Source: Halobellus sp. MBLA0158 (GTDB lineage: Archaea; Halobacteriota; Halobacteria; Halobacteriales; Haloferacaceae). Taken from it: a stretch of DNA of 64,000 bases. Positions 1 through 8,416 of this stretch are shown piece by piece. The notes under the pieces are model-generated. The model made no database searches and was not told the origin of the DNA. It saw nothing but the letters and a program-made list of their open reading frames with translations. The stretch covers positions 2,294,001 to 2,358,000 of the forward strand of contig NZ_JBGNYA010000001.1 in assembly GCF_041477585.1 (NCBI RefSeq). Direction: 5' to 3'. Numbering within the stretch: the first letter of the stretch is position 1; each line of letters starts with the position of its first letter. Both the position numbers and the translations under genes were made by a program.

Positions 1-572
1 TCGAGGCCGCCTTCGACGACCCCGAGATCAGCCTCGAAGAGCCCTACGACCACTACGGCAACCGCGGGGCCGTCGACGTGTACGTCCGCACGGCGCCGCC
101 CGAGCGCGTGTCCTATCTCGTCGAACTGAAGGCCGACCCCGCGGTGCGGATGGCCTCGGGCGCGAACGAGATCCTCCGGCAGTACCGGCGGATGGAGCGG
201 TACTTCTACGCCGACGACGCCCACGACCTCCGGACGCGACTCGCCCGCGACGGGCCCGGCGTCCACCTGCTCTTGCTCTTCGCGCCGACCCGGAAGTGCG
301 TCGAACACGTCTTCGAACACCGGCGCCTCTACGGCTCGGTCGACCCGGAGCTGGCGATCGACGGCGTCGACGCCGAGCGCAAGGTCGCCTTTCTGGTCAA
401 TCTCGACGACGCGGCCTCGGGCGGGCTCGGCTTCCTCTCGGTCAACGGCGAGGTCGGCGTCGACTCCCCCGGGTTTCTGGAGGCGGTTCCCGACGGGTCC
501 CACCTGGCGGCGGCGATCCGGGAGGCCGACATCGACCTCGAAGGCGCCGACGGGGGCTCCGAGACGTCCTGA
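1..572 (+). CDS. PD-(D/E)XK nuclease-like protein, 5'-truncated by window edge
   Basis: The reading frame is already open at the window edge, with its first full codon at base 3, so the N-terminus is missing. About 189 residues are visible up to the TGA at 570-572. No family is recognised with certainty. The visible start has the layout of a PD-(D/E)XK nuclease core: an acidic residue in a hydrophobic strand (VDVYV, Asp codon 75-77), then YLVELKAD with the E-x-K pair (Glu codon 123-125, Lys 129-131), then a helix ANEILRQYRR carrying the Q-x3-Y/R seen in RecB- and Hjc-like nucleases. The C-terminal half has no motif I can name. The next gene converges on it with a 5-base gap. The fold assignment is inference from three short motifs. 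Confidence 0.6.
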   Translation, partial: EAAFDDPEISLEEPYDHYGNRGAVDVYVRTAPPERVSYLVELKADPAVRMASGANEILRQYRRMERYFYADDAHDLRTRLARDGPGVHLLLLFAPTRKCVEHVFEHRRLYGSVDPELAIDGVDAERKVAFLVNLDDAASGGLGFLSVNGEVGVDSPGFLEAVPDGSHLAAAIREADIDLEGADGGSETS

Positions 573-577
573 CGCCG

Positions 578-1819
578 CTACCAGGCCCGCTCCAGGATGG
601 CGACGATGGCTTCGGGAGTGGGATCGAGGCCGTCCGGCGCGACCGCCAGCAGGTCGTCGTCGTGAATCGCGGCCGCGACGTCGGGGAAGTCGGACTGATC
701 GACCCCGTCGATGTCGCGGAGGCGGTTCGGGAGCCCCAGGTCGTCGCGGACGCCCGCGACGGCCTGGATGACCGCGCCGGCGGTCGCCTCCGGACCGCCG
801 GTCGCGTCGACGCCGAGCGCCTCCGCCAGCAGGTCCCGGCGGCCGTCGATCTCGCTGAAGAGGTAGCGGAGGACGTGCGGCGCGACGACGCCGTGGATCG
901 TGCCCTGGTGGACGTCGTACCCGTGGGAGAAGCCGTGGCCGAAGGCGTGGATGATCGACGCGCGGTAGCCCTCGCGCCCCGCGAGCCCGTACTGGACGGC
1001 GACGATCCCCGAGAGCACCTCGCGGAGCCGCGCCTCGTTCATCGGCTCGGCGCGGAGCGTTCCCAGCCCCGACCGGAGTAGTCGAAGCCCGCGAGCGGCC
1101 GTGCCGTCCGTGATCGGCGTCGCGAGCGGCGAGTAGAGCGCCTCGATTCCCTTGTCGAAGCCGTTCATCGCCGACGCGGTGAGGACCGAGGTGGGCGTCG
1201 TCCGATACAGGTCGGAATCGTAGAACAGCGCCTCCGGCATCAGGCGCGGATCCGAGACGCCGCCGCTCGGCGGGCCCTCGCCGGAGGATCCGGCGTCCGC
1301 TCCGTCCAGTTCGGTGCCGCGGTCGAGCGTGAGCGTCACGCCCGCCAGATCCGAGAGGTCGGCGCCGGCCAGCGTAGTCGGCACGGCGACTATCGGGAGT
1401 GGCTCGCCCCCGTCCGAAACCGATAGATCTCCCGTCTCGATCGCCCGTTCGGCTGTCGCCCGGGCGTCGTCGTGTGACGACAGCGCACCAAGGACCTTTG
1501 CGACGTCGAGGGTGCTCCCGCCGCCGACCGCGACGGCGACGTCGACGTCGTGATCGCGGGCGGTCTCCAGCCCGTCGAGCGCCGTTCCCAGGGTCTTCTC
1601 GGGCGTCGTCTCGGGGAACTCCGCGACCAGTCGATCGCCGAGCCCCTCGCGGATCGGATCCACGACGGCGTCGGTCCGACCGACGGTCCTCCCGCTCACG
1701 AGCATCGCGCGGTCGTACCCCAGGCGGTCGAGTTCGTCGCCGAGGCGCGCGACGCAGCCCGCGCCGACGCGGATCGCGCCGGGGCGGAAGTCGAAGGTGA
1801 AGCCCTCGGTGGGTGTCAT
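578..1819 (-). CDS. iron-containing alcohol dehydrogenase family protein
   Basis: A 413-residue dehydroquinate synthase/iron-ADH fold protein. The nucleotide-binding AVAVGGGSTLDVAK lies in the N-terminal half. The C-terminal half carries the His-rich segment IIHAFGHGFSHG that usually supplies two metal-binding histidines. Family members oxidise alcohols or reduce aldehydes or ketones with NAD(P); the substrate here is unknown. Where typical members have D-A-x-x-H-x-x-E-A, this protein reads N-G-F-D-K-G-I-E-A, so two usual metal ligands appear changed to Asn and Lys, and the activity may not be classical. The ATG at 1819 is preferred to the upstream in-frame codons because homology to the family begins here and a GAGG-like motif precedes it. 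It is a stand-alone gene on the minus strand. Confidence 0.85.
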   Translation of the reverse strand: MTPTEGFTFDFRPGAIRVGAGCVARLGDELDRLGYDRAMLVSGRTVGRTDAVVDPIREGLGDRLVAEFPETTPEKTLGTALDGLETARDHDVDVAVAVGGGSTLDVAKVLGALSSHDDARATAERAIETGDLSVSDGGEPLPIVAVPTTLAGADLSDLAGVTLTLDRGTELDGADAGSSGEGPPSGGVSDPRLMPEALFYDSDLYRTTPTSVLTASAMNGFDKGIEALYSPLATPITDGTAARGLRLLRSGLGTLRAEPMNEARLREVLSGIVAVQYGLAGREGYRASIIHAFGHGFSHGYDVHQGTIHGVVAPHVLRYLFSEIDGRRDLLAEALGVDATGGPEATAGAVIQAVAGVRDDLGLPNRLRDIDGVDQSDFPDVAAAIHDDDLLAVAPDGLDPTPEAIVAILERAW

Positions 1820-1999
1820 AGCACCCTCTATGCCGGGATCCCCCAAAGGCCTACTCCCGCCACGGCGGCAGAATCCCACGGGCGAGAGTTTATGTCCGAA
1901 CACGGAACCAGGGCACGCGTGCGGTGACCATCGCCCCGCGCCGTCCGCGGTTGTCCGGCACAGCGACGCGGGGGCAGTTCGAGTGCCGGCTGTCCGCCC

Positions 2000-2752
2000 C
2001 TACTCCGCCGCTTCGAGCGCCGCGATCGCGTCGTCGAACGCCTCCCGCGCGAGGTCGTCCGCGTCCTCGCCCGGGTGCGCCTCGCGGACCGCGGCCAGCG
2101 CCTCCGGATCGCCCAGCCGTCCGAGGACGTCCGCCGCCCACGACGGATAGCCGTTGCCGCGGCCGCGGTCGAGCAGGTCACAGAGCTCGTCTCGGAGCCA
2201 CTCGCGGGACACCAGTCCCGGCGAGTCCGCCTCCGCCAGCCCGACGACGAAAAGCAGGTACCGTGAGACGTTCCGATCGCTCCGGAGTCGCGTCGCCATC
2301 TCCTCGGCGTGCGGAACGAAGAGCGACGGCTCTCGCTGCGCCACGCGAGCGAGCGCGTCGGTCGCGTAGACGGTCGCTCTGACGTGCGGCGAGCCCATCC
2401 ACACCGCCGGCGCGGGAATCCCCTCGAAGTCGTCCGGATACGACGCGGCCGCCGAGAGCAGCGCCTCGATGTAGGGTGCGAAGAGCGCCGGCCGGTCGTA
2501 GAGGTGCTGCAGCGCCTTCGCGGCCGTCGATCGAGCCTCGCCGTCGTCCACGGAGAGCAGCGCGACGATCTGCGCCATCTCGTCGCGGGAGACGTCCCCA
2601 GGGTCGCTCTCGGCCGCATCGAGCAGGTCTGACGCCATCGACCGCCGGTCGTCGACGCTGTCGGGGACGGACACCTCCGACGGCGACGGAGCAGTCCCCT
2701 CCTCGCGGGCGTCGGTCTGATCTCGGATCGAATCGGATCTCTCCCCCGTCAT
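2000..2752 (-). CDS. HEAT-repeat-like helical protein
   Basis: A 250-residue protein. After an acidic N-terminal tail of about 45 residues it consists of helical pairs resembling HEAT/armadillo repeats: blocks beginning with SRDEMAQIVALLSVDDGEAR, SPHVRATVYATDALARV and YPSWAADVLGRLGDPEALA show the regular Leu/Ala and Asp/Arg spacing. Such repeats usually mediate protein-protein contacts, and no catalytic motif is seen. The ATG at 2752 overlaps the stop of the upstream gene by four bases (ATGA, 2749-2752), so the two are almost certainly one transcript with coupled translation. Its partner is probably that co-encoded protein (inference). The specific function is unknown. Confidence 0.75.
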   Translation of the reverse strand: MTGERSDSIRDQTDAREEGTAPSPSEVSVPDSVDDRRSMASDLLDAAESDPGDVSRDEMAQIVALLSVDDGEARSTAAKALQHLYDRPALFAPYIEALLSAAASYPDDFEGIPAPAVWMGSPHVRATVYATDALARVAQREPSLFVPHAEEMATRLRSDRNVSRYLLFVVGLAEADSPGLVSREWLRDELCDLLDRGRGNGYPSWAADVLGRLGDPEALAAVREAHPGEDADDLAREAFDDAIAALEAAE

Positions 2753-3225
2753 CGTTCGAGCTCCAGCGTCAGGTCGTGCGAGTCGATGATCGCGCGGTAG
2801 ACCGCGCGCTTGTCCATCCCCGTCTCGGCACAGAGGCGATCGATCTCCCCGCGCGTGAACTCGGGGCCGAGTTCGCGCAGGACCTGATGGAACGACGCCG
2901 AGTAGCGGGGCCGCCGGTCGTCGGTGCGCGCGATCAGCCCCGCGTCGACGAGTTCGTCGAGCACCATCTCGAAGTCGGGCTCGGTCGCCGGCGCGTCCGA
3001 GCGCACGCCGTACTCGTCGTGGCTCTCGAACTGGTAGAAGTGGTCCGCCGCCGAGCGGAGCGGCTCGTCGTCCTCCCCGAGGAACTCGTACACTTGGACG
3101 TGGGTGTCTTCGAGGGCCTCCGGGTCCGGGACCGGGAGGTCCGCCTCGAAGCGCCACAACAGCCCCTCGATCAGCTCGGGTTCGAGGTCGTATTCGTCGA
3201 TCAGTTCCCGTGTGCGGTCGGTCAC
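2749..3225 (-). CDS. conserved haloarchaeal protein with C-terminal DNA-binding-like region
   Basis: A 158-residue acidic protein that I do not recognise. The C-terminal third (EFTRGEIDRLCAETGMDKRAVYRAI) has the spacing of a helix-turn-helix, and the preceding segment (VLDELVDAGLIARTDD) reads like a winged-helix element, so a regulatory role is possible but unproven. The start is taken as GTG at 3225 rather than the much longer in-frame extension, because a TATA box sits at 3249-3257, which would put the transcript start at about this codon (leaderless mRNA), and because the extension would run into the divergent AEC gene. It is the first gene of a two-gene operon with the HEAT-like gene, joined by an ATGA overlap. 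Confidence 0.7.
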   Translation of the reverse strand: MTDRTRELIDEYDLEPELIEGLLWRFEADLPVPDPEALEDTHVQVYEFLGEDDEPLRSAADHFYQFESHDEYGVRSDAPATEPDFEMVLDELVDAGLIARTDDRRPRYSASFHQVLRELGPEFTRGEIDRLCAETGMDKRAVYRAIIDSHDLTLELER

Positions 3226-3248
3226 ACGCCCACCTGGAACGGCGACAC

Positions 3249-3257
3249 AATAAAAAT
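3249..3257 (-). promoter_or_regulatory. TATA box for the 3225/2752 gene pair
   Basis: The minus strand reads TATTTTTAT, centred about 28 bp upstream of the GTG at 3225. This is the spacing expected for an archaeal TATA box driving a leaderless transcript. Confidence 0.6.
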
Positions 3258-3321
3258 ACGGAGCAGGCCGGCGGGACGGGAGACCGAACCGCGTAAGTTC
3301 CCGAACCGACTCGGAGCGGGT

Positions 3322-4230
3322 ATGGAGGTCCTCGGCCGCCTGCTCGGGCTCCTCGTGCTCTTGTTCGCCGGGACGGGTCTCCGTCGGGTCGGGATCCTGG
3401 GCCCCACGCGCACCAGGCGGCTCAACGACCTCGCGTACTACGTCGCGCTCCCGGCGCTCGTCTTCGTCTCGACGTACGACCGGGCGATCGGGGACCTGCT
3501 CACGCCGGCGCTCGTCGCCGGTACCCTGGCGGTGCTCTTCGGGACCGCCGGCGTCGCGTGGCTGCTCCATCGGAACCGCGTCGATCGGGAGCGCCGGGGC
3601 GTCGCGATCGTCCAGTCCTATCACTCGAATCTGGGCTATCTCGGCCTGCCGCTCATCGCCGCGACGTTCAGCGGCGACGTCACCGCGGTCGCGAGCGTCG
3701 TCCTCGGCGTCGTCTCGCTGACGCAGGTCCCGCTGACGATCGCCGTCCTGACGGGGATCAACGGGGCCGGAGCGTCGATCGGCGACGAGCTGACGGAGCT
3801 GGTCCGGAACCCGGTGTTGCTGACGCTCGTGCTCGGGCTGACGGTCGGCTCGATCGGCGTCTCGGTGCCGGGCCCGCTGACCGTCGGCCTCGACGCGCTC
3901 GGGTCGCTGGCGCTCCCGCTCGCGTTGCTGTGCGTCGGCGCGTCGCTCCAGTTCGAGCTCCCCGACGGCGACCTCGGGACGAGCGCGGCGGTCGTCGCCC
4001 TGAAGATGGCGTGGATGCCGGCGCTGGCCTGGGCCGTGTTTTCCACGCTGGATGTCGGCGCCGCCGCGTTCACCGCCGCGGTCGTGATGCTCGGGATGCC
4101 GACGGCCGTCTCGACGTACGTGTTCGCGAACGAACTCGGCGGCGACCCCGAGTTCGCGTCGCTGAACGTCTTCCTGACCACTCTCGCTTCGGTCGGGACG
4201 CTGTTCGTGCTCATTCAGACCGTCGGGTGA
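3322..4230 (+). CDS. AEC family (auxin efflux carrier-like) transporter
   Basis: A 302-residue integral membrane protein with roughly ten hydrophobic segments in two halves, separated by the hydrophilic stretch around GASIGDELTELVRNP. Features typical of the AEC/malate permease family are the N-terminal LNDLAYYVALPALVF, the NLGYLGLPL segment after the first half, LPLALLCVGASL, and the closing GMPTAVSTYVFANEL. AEC proteins are secondary carriers that export or exchange organic anions; the substrate cannot be read from sequence. The start ATG at 3322 is the first codon before the hydrophobic N-terminus. Divergent from the 3225 gene. Its stop is followed by a 78-bp repeat that fills most of the space to the next, convergent gene. 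Confidence 0.88.
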   Translation: MEVLGRLLGLLVLLFAGTGLRRVGILGPTRTRRLNDLAYYVALPALVFVSTYDRAIGDLLTPALVAGTLAVLFGTAGVAWLLHRNRVDRERRGVAIVQSYHSNLGYLGLPLIAATFSGDVTAVASVVLGVVSLTQVPLTIAVLTGINGAGASIGDELTELVRNPVLLTLVLGLTVGSIGVSVPGPLTVGLDALGSLALPLALLCVGASLQFELPDGDLGTSAAVVALKMAWMPALAWAVFSTLDVGAAAFTAAVVMLGMPTAVSTYVFANELGGDPEFASLNVFLTTLASVGTLFVLIQTVG

Positions 4231-4250
4231 GCCCGACGAGCCGGCCTCAC

Positions 4251-4328
4251 AGTGATTACTCTCGTCGCTTCCTGCCGAACGCCGTCACCGGGGGTGGCGG
4301 CGGTAAACAGTGAGAGTCATCACTATCA
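4251..4328 (-). repeat. 78-bp dispersed repeat, copy A
   Basis: Read on the minus strand from 4328, this segment matches 22250-22327 (plus strand) at 71 of 78 positions with no gaps. Its two ends are imperfect inverted repeats (AGTGATTACTCTC at 4251-4263 and GAGAGTCATCACT at 4312-4324, 12 of 13 complementary). A central hairpin (10-base arms with one mismatch around CCC) lies between them. The minus-strand end starts TGATAGTGA, whose first triplet is the stop codon of the phosphatidyltransferase gene. Size, terminal inverted repeats and dispersion resemble a MITE or small palindromic mobile element; a role as a shared bidirectional terminator is the alternative. Confidence 0.85.
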
Positions 4329-5159
4329 GTCGTCGCCCCGCGGGAGTCGCCCGGAGACGGCGAGGTAGTCGCGGACGAACACCGCGAGGGACGGCGCGAG
4401 CACGAGCGCCGCCAGCGGTCGGATCGCCGACAGGGACAGGACCGGCGCGAGGGCGAACGCGATGAACGCCATCTGGAGCCCGGCGAGCGGTCGCCGCAGG
4501 CGGCTCGGCGGGAGGTCGTAGACGGGCTTGCCGCGACGCCGACGGAGCCCGCGGCCCAGTTTGAACAAGTAGCGCGCCGCCGAGAGCGACAGGTACCAGA
4601 CCGGGAGCTGTCCCCAGAGCACGGCGACGACGGGCGCGACGAGGAAGCCGGTGGTGTCGATCGCGAGGTCCAGTTTCGCGCCGAGCTCCGTCGTACGGTC
4701 GCGGCGGCGCGCCAGGAATCCGTCGACGGCGTCCAGCGCACACCCCGCGCCGTAGAGGATCGCCGGCGCCCACGCGACCGCGGGCGTCGGCGCGAGCAGT
4801 CCGAAGCCCGCGACGCCGGCGAACAGCGCGCCGCGGACGAGCGTCACGAGGTTCGGAAGCCCGAGCGACGCGTACGCGTCGGCGGGGGTCGCGGCGGCCT
4901 CGGCGGAGCGTTCCGGGCGATTCGCGTCCAGCCGGCGATACGTGAACGTCGCCTCGAACGCGAGGACGGTGAAGGCGGCCGCGAGCCAGCGGACGGTGGG
5001 CGACCGCGGCAGCACGCCGAAGTCGATCCCGATGGGGTCGGTCGGAGCGAGTGCGGGGCCGAGAGCGGCGGCGCCGCCCAGGGTCGAGAGCGCGAGGAGG
5101 GCGACCGCGGCGGCCCACTCGCGCCGGAGCGCCCGCGGCACTCGGTCGGCGGCGGTCAC
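4326..5159 (-). CDS. CDP-alcohol phosphatidyltransferase family membrane protein
   Basis: A 277-residue membrane protein. It contains the complete CDP-alcohol phosphatidyltransferase signature D-x2-D-G-x2-A-R-x8-G-x3-D-x3-D from about residue 140 (DAVDGFLAR, then G, D and D at the right spacing). These enzymes transfer a phosphoalcohol from a CDP-alcohol to a second alcohol in phospholipid synthesis. The acceptor (glycerol phosphate, inositol phosphate, serine) is not identifiable. Several hydrophobic segments flank the motif, and the N-terminal 90 residues are an extra region with two hydrophobic stretches. The GTG start at 5159 overlaps the stop of the upstream fusion gene as GTGA, indicating co-transcription and translational coupling. 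Its stop codon forms the end of repeat copy A. Confidence 0.88.
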   Translation of the reverse strand: MTAADRVPRALRREWAAAVALLALSTLGGAAALGPALAPTDPIGIDFGVLPRSPTVRWLAAAFTVLAFEATFTYRRLDANRPERSAEAAATPADAYASLGLPNLVTLVRGALFAGVAGFGLLAPTPAVAWAPAILYGAGCALDAVDGFLARRRDRTTELGAKLDLAIDTTGFLVAPVVAVLWGQLPVWYLSLSAARYLFKLGRGLRRRRGKPVYDLPPSRLRRPLAGLQMAFIAFALAPVLSLSAIRPLAALVLAPSLAVFVRDYLAVSGRLPRGDD

Positions 5160-7168
5160 CGTTCGAACCCCGGGTCGGCGAGCGTCGCCAGCCGCTCGCG
5201 GTCCGCTTCGGTGAGGCGGAGTCGCGCGGCCGCGAGGTTGTCGACGACGTGGTCGGGATCGTTGCTGGCCGGGATGGGTACGACGCCGCGGTCGACATGG
5301 AACGCGAGCGCCGCGGCGGCCGGCGAGGCCTCGTGGGCGTCGGCGACGGCCGCCAGCGCGGGCTCGTCGAGCAGGCCCGGCGCCGACAGCGGCGAGTGCG
5401 CGAGCACGCGGATCCCACGGGCGTGGCACGCCTCGATCAGTTCGGTCCGGGGGAGATAGGGATGGGACTCGATCTGCACGATCGCGGGCGGCACGCGCGC
5501 CGATTCGAGGATCGTCTCCAGGTCCGACAGCGAGACGTTGCAGACGCCCAGCGTCCGCGTCAGCCCGCGGTCGACGAGCCGCTCCATCCGCGCCCACGTC
5601 TCGGCGAGCGGCACGTCGACGGCGTCGGGATCGCCGTCGGCGTCGGTCGGGAAGGTGAGCGCCTCCTGCTCGTCCGGCGGACGCTCGGCGAGCGCCCGGA
5701 GCGGACCCTGATAGCGCCAGGCGTCGGGCCAGTGGAGCAGGTACGAATCGAGGGCGTCGACGCCGAGTTCCGCGAGCGTGCCCTCGCAGGCCTCGGCGAC
5801 GTGCTCGTGGTTCGTGTTCCAGACCTTGCTGAGCAGGAAGAGGCCCTCGCGGTCCGGCGCGCCGGGCGAATCGAGCAGGTCGCCGATCCGCGCCTCGTTG
5901 CCGTAGAGCTCCGCGGAGTCGAGGAGTCTGTAGCCGGCGTCCAGCGCCGTCGCGATCGAGTCGATGCGCTCGACGTAGTCGCCGTCGCGGTAGCGCGAGC
6001 AGCCGAAGCCGATCGGCGGGAGCCGGAGCGCCGCGTCACGGCCGGGGGAACCGACGCCGCGCACGACCGATTCGACGGATCGATCGGCGTCTTCGAGCGG
6101 ACGGACGGGCGGTGGCGAGCGCTCGGTCTCCAGCGCGGCCCGCGTCGAGTCGTCCGTGTCGACGCCGACTGACTCGCCCGTCTCTGCGGCGCGTTCGATC
6201 GCGTTACAGACGGCGACGACGTGGGCGGCGCGTCGCGCGCCCGCGGTCGTCGGCCCGTCGGCCGCGACGCGCTCTGCGAGCCGTTCCGGCCCGGCGAGGT
6301 AGGCGCGTCGGCGTCGCGGGGCCGGATAGGGTGCCGAGACGTAGGGCCTGCCGGCGCCGCCGACGGCGACGGTGTCGCGGTCGGCCGCGAGCGCGCCGCT
6401 GTCGGCGAGGTAGAGCGAGCCGTCGTCGCCGTGGAGTTCGAGGCTGTTGAACTCCCGGCTCCGGTGGGGGGCATAGAGGCTCGCGGTCAGCCGGACGACG
6501 GGACCGGTCTCGAAGGCGAGCGTCGCCTCGACGTGCGCGGGACGCTCGGGCCGTCGGTTCTCGCGCGCGGGCCAGACGTCGAGCGCGTCCGCGGTCCGAA
6601 CGCGATCGACGGGGCCGAACCACGTGACAAGGAGATTCAGCGGGTACACCGCGCCGTCGTACAGCGGACCGACCGCGAGGAACGATTCCGGCGAGTTGTG
6701 CCACTCGGTCACGCGGCCCACGTGAGCGTGGGCGTAGCCGAGGCGGATCGGCCCGAGGCGGCCGTCGCCGAGGAGCCACCGCGCGTGTCGTTGGGCGTCG
6801 CAGCGGTGATTGATCGGCGCACAGCCGAGCGCGAGACCGCGTCGCTCGGCCGTCTCGACGAGGGCGAACGCGCGGTCGGCGTCCAAGGCCAGCGGCTTCT
6901 CGCTGAAGACGTGCCGATCGCGAGAGAGGCACGCCTCGGTGACGTCCGCGTGAGCGGCGTGGCTCGTGAGGTTCGCGACGAGCGGCGCGGCCTCGGCGTC
7001 CAGCAGCGCGTCGAGGTCGTCGTAGGCGGCCGCGTCGTACGAGTCGGCGAGGCGCTCGGCGCGCTCCGCGTCGAGATCGCAGACGGCGGTCAGTTCGAGC
7101 GGGGACGCGTCGAGACCGGCGGCGTACTTCTCGGCCACCGCGCCCGCGCCGACGAACGCGCACTCCAT
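5156..7168 (-). CDS. two-domain fusion: Gfo/Idh/MocA oxidoreductase + aldo/keto reductase
   Basis: A 670-residue protein joining two unrelated NAD(P)-dependent reductases. Residues 1 to about 340 form a Gfo/Idh/MocA dehydrogenase with a Rossmann start (AFVGAGAVAEKYA) and the FSEKPLAL motif containing the conserved Lys. After a linker, about residue 380 onward is an aldo/keto reductase with its Asp-Tyr-Lys-His tetrad: LLDSAELYGNE, LLSKVW and SYLLHWPD. Both types act on sugars, polyols or related carbonyls, so the fusion may carry out two linked oxidation/reduction steps or channel an intermediate (inference). ATG 7168 is chosen because the Rossmann strand begins immediately after it. GTGA overlap with the phosphatidyltransferase gene; divergent from the GT4 gene. 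Confidence 0.88.
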   Translation of the reverse strand: MECAFVGAGAVAEKYAAGLDASPLELTAVCDLDAERAERLADSYDAAAYDDLDALLDAEAAPLVANLTSHAAHADVTEACLSRDRHVFSEKPLALDADRAFALVETAERRGLALGCAPINHRCDAQRHARWLLGDGRLGPIRLGYAHAHVGRVTEWHNSPESFLAVGPLYDGAVYPLNLLVTWFGPVDRVRTADALDVWPARENRRPERPAHVEATLAFETGPVVRLTASLYAPHRSREFNSLELHGDDGSLYLADSGALAADRDTVAVGGAGRPYVSAPYPAPRRRRAYLAGPERLAERVAADGPTTAGARRAAHVVAVCNAIERAAETGESVGVDTDDSTRAALETERSPPPVRPLEDADRSVESVVRGVGSPGRDAALRLPPIGFGCSRYRDGDYVERIDSIATALDAGYRLLDSAELYGNEARIGDLLDSPGAPDREGLFLLSKVWNTNHEHVAEACEGTLAELGVDALDSYLLHWPDAWRYQGPLRALAERPPDEQEALTFPTDADGDPDAVDVPLAETWARMERLVDRGLTRTLGVCNVSLSDLETILESARVPPAIVQIESHPYLPRTELIEACHARGIRVLAHSPLSAPGLLDEPALAAVADAHEASPAAAALAFHVDRGVVPIPASNDPDHVVDNLAAARLRLTEADRERLATLADPGFER

Positions 7169-7262
7169 CGGCGGCCGTTCGGACGGGGGCGACAAAAACG
7201 CGTGGGCGGATTCGGTTCGCTGGGAGACCAACAGTAATCACGCGGCCGACCCAACGGACGGT

Positions 7263-8390
7263 ATGGCGCGCGTGGCCGTCCTCCACAACACCCTCGACCT
7301 CCAGGGCGGCGCCGACGTGGTCTGTCTGTCGACCTGCGCGGCCCTCCAGGACGACCACGACGTGACGCTGTACACGCTGTCGACGACCGATCCGGCGGCA
7401 CTGGCCGAGCGGTTCGACATCGGTCTCGATCCCGCGGGGCTTTCGGTCCGGTCGCCGCGGGGCGGGAGCACGGCCGCGCGAGCGCTCTCCGCGGCGACGC
7501 CCGTGTTCGGACCGCAACTCCCCTTCCGGACCGTCCTCGTCCGTGCGATCTTCGAGCGCGAGGCCGACCGCTACGACCTGGCGGTGAGCACCGCGAACGA
7601 GGTGTCGCTGTCGCTTCCGTCTGTACAGTACGTCCACTATCCGCAGTTCCGCGGGCACCGATCGGGCGAGGCCGACGGAGACGGCGACGCCGGCAGACTG
7701 AACCGCCTGTGGAGTCGGCTGGCGGCCCCGACCGACGGCGATCTGAAATCGACGACGCTGCTCGCGAACTCCGCGTGGACCGCGGGCGTCGTCGAGCGGC
7801 GCTACGGCGTCGAACCGACCGTCGTCCACCCGCCGGTCGCGCCGATCGAGGGCGGCCGCCCGTGGCAGGAGCGGGAGAACGGCATCGTCGTGGTGGGGCG
7901 ACTCGCGCCGGACAAGCGGATCCTCGATGCGGTCGAGATCGTCGACGGCCTCCGAGATCGGGGCCACGACGTCCACCTCCACGTGGTCGGCGCCGCACCG
8001 CCGGCGTACCGACAGTACGTCCGAAGGGTCGAGTCGGCGGCCGGGGAGCGCTCGTACGTCGCCGTCGAGACCGACGTCCCGCGATCGCGGATCGAGGAGT
8101 TGCTCCGGACGCACCGCTACGGCCTGAACTGTAAGCCCGACGAGCACTTCGGGCTCTCGGTGGCCGAATACGTCGCGGGCGGGATGATCGCGTTCGCGCC
8201 CGACGGCGGGGGTCAGCGCGACGTCCTCGACGGTCGCGACGATCGGCTGTTCGCCGGGACGAGCGAGGCGATCGATCTCGTTTCGGCCGCCATCGAGGAG
8301 GGGCATCGACCGCGGCTCGCCACCGACCGGTTCGCCCCGGAGCGCTTCCGGGACGCGCTCGGCAGCGCCGTCGAGCGGGCACTACATTGA
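7263..8390 (+). CDS. family 4 glycosyltransferase
   Basis: A 375-residue GT-B fold glycosyltransferase of family GT4 type. The N-terminal domain starts with ARVAVLHNTLDLQGGADVV, matching the Gly-rich acceptor-side loop. The C-terminal domain has the retaining-type strand ENGIVVVGRLAPDKRILD and the E-x7-E nucleotide-sugar motif (Glu294 and Glu302 in DEHFGLSVAEY). It should transfer a sugar from a nucleotide donor to a lipid, protein or glycan at the inner face of the membrane; donor and acceptor are unknown. No transmembrane helix is seen. It is not embedded in a wider glycan cluster, though the divergent fusion gene could act on sugars. ATG 7263 precedes the first Rossmann strand. Confidence 0.88.
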   Translation: MARVAVLHNTLDLQGGADVVCLSTCAALQDDHDVTLYTLSTTDPAALAERFDIGLDPAGLSVRSPRGGSTAARALSAATPVFGPQLPFRTVLVRAIFEREADRYDLAVSTANEVSLSLPSVQYVHYPQFRGHRSGEADGDGDAGRLNRLWSRLAAPTDGDLKSTTLLANSAWTAGVVERRYGVEPTVVHPPVAPIEGGRPWQERENGIVVVGRLAPDKRILDAVEIVDGLRDRGHDVHLHVVGAAPPAYRQYVRRVESAAGERSYVAVETDVPRSRIEELLRTHRYGLNCKPDEHFGLSVAEYVAGGMIAFAPDGGGQRDVLDGRDDRLFAGTSEAIDLVSAAIEEGHRPRLATDRFAPERFRDALGSAVERALH

Positions 8391-8416
8391 AGTCGAACTG
8401 TGTCCATTGCGAACGT

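Noticed and set aside
2476-3321. Plus-strand extension upstream of the AEC transporter
   Set aside because: It is antisense to the 2749-3225 gene pair and Arg/Pro-rich; the AEC family begins at 3322.
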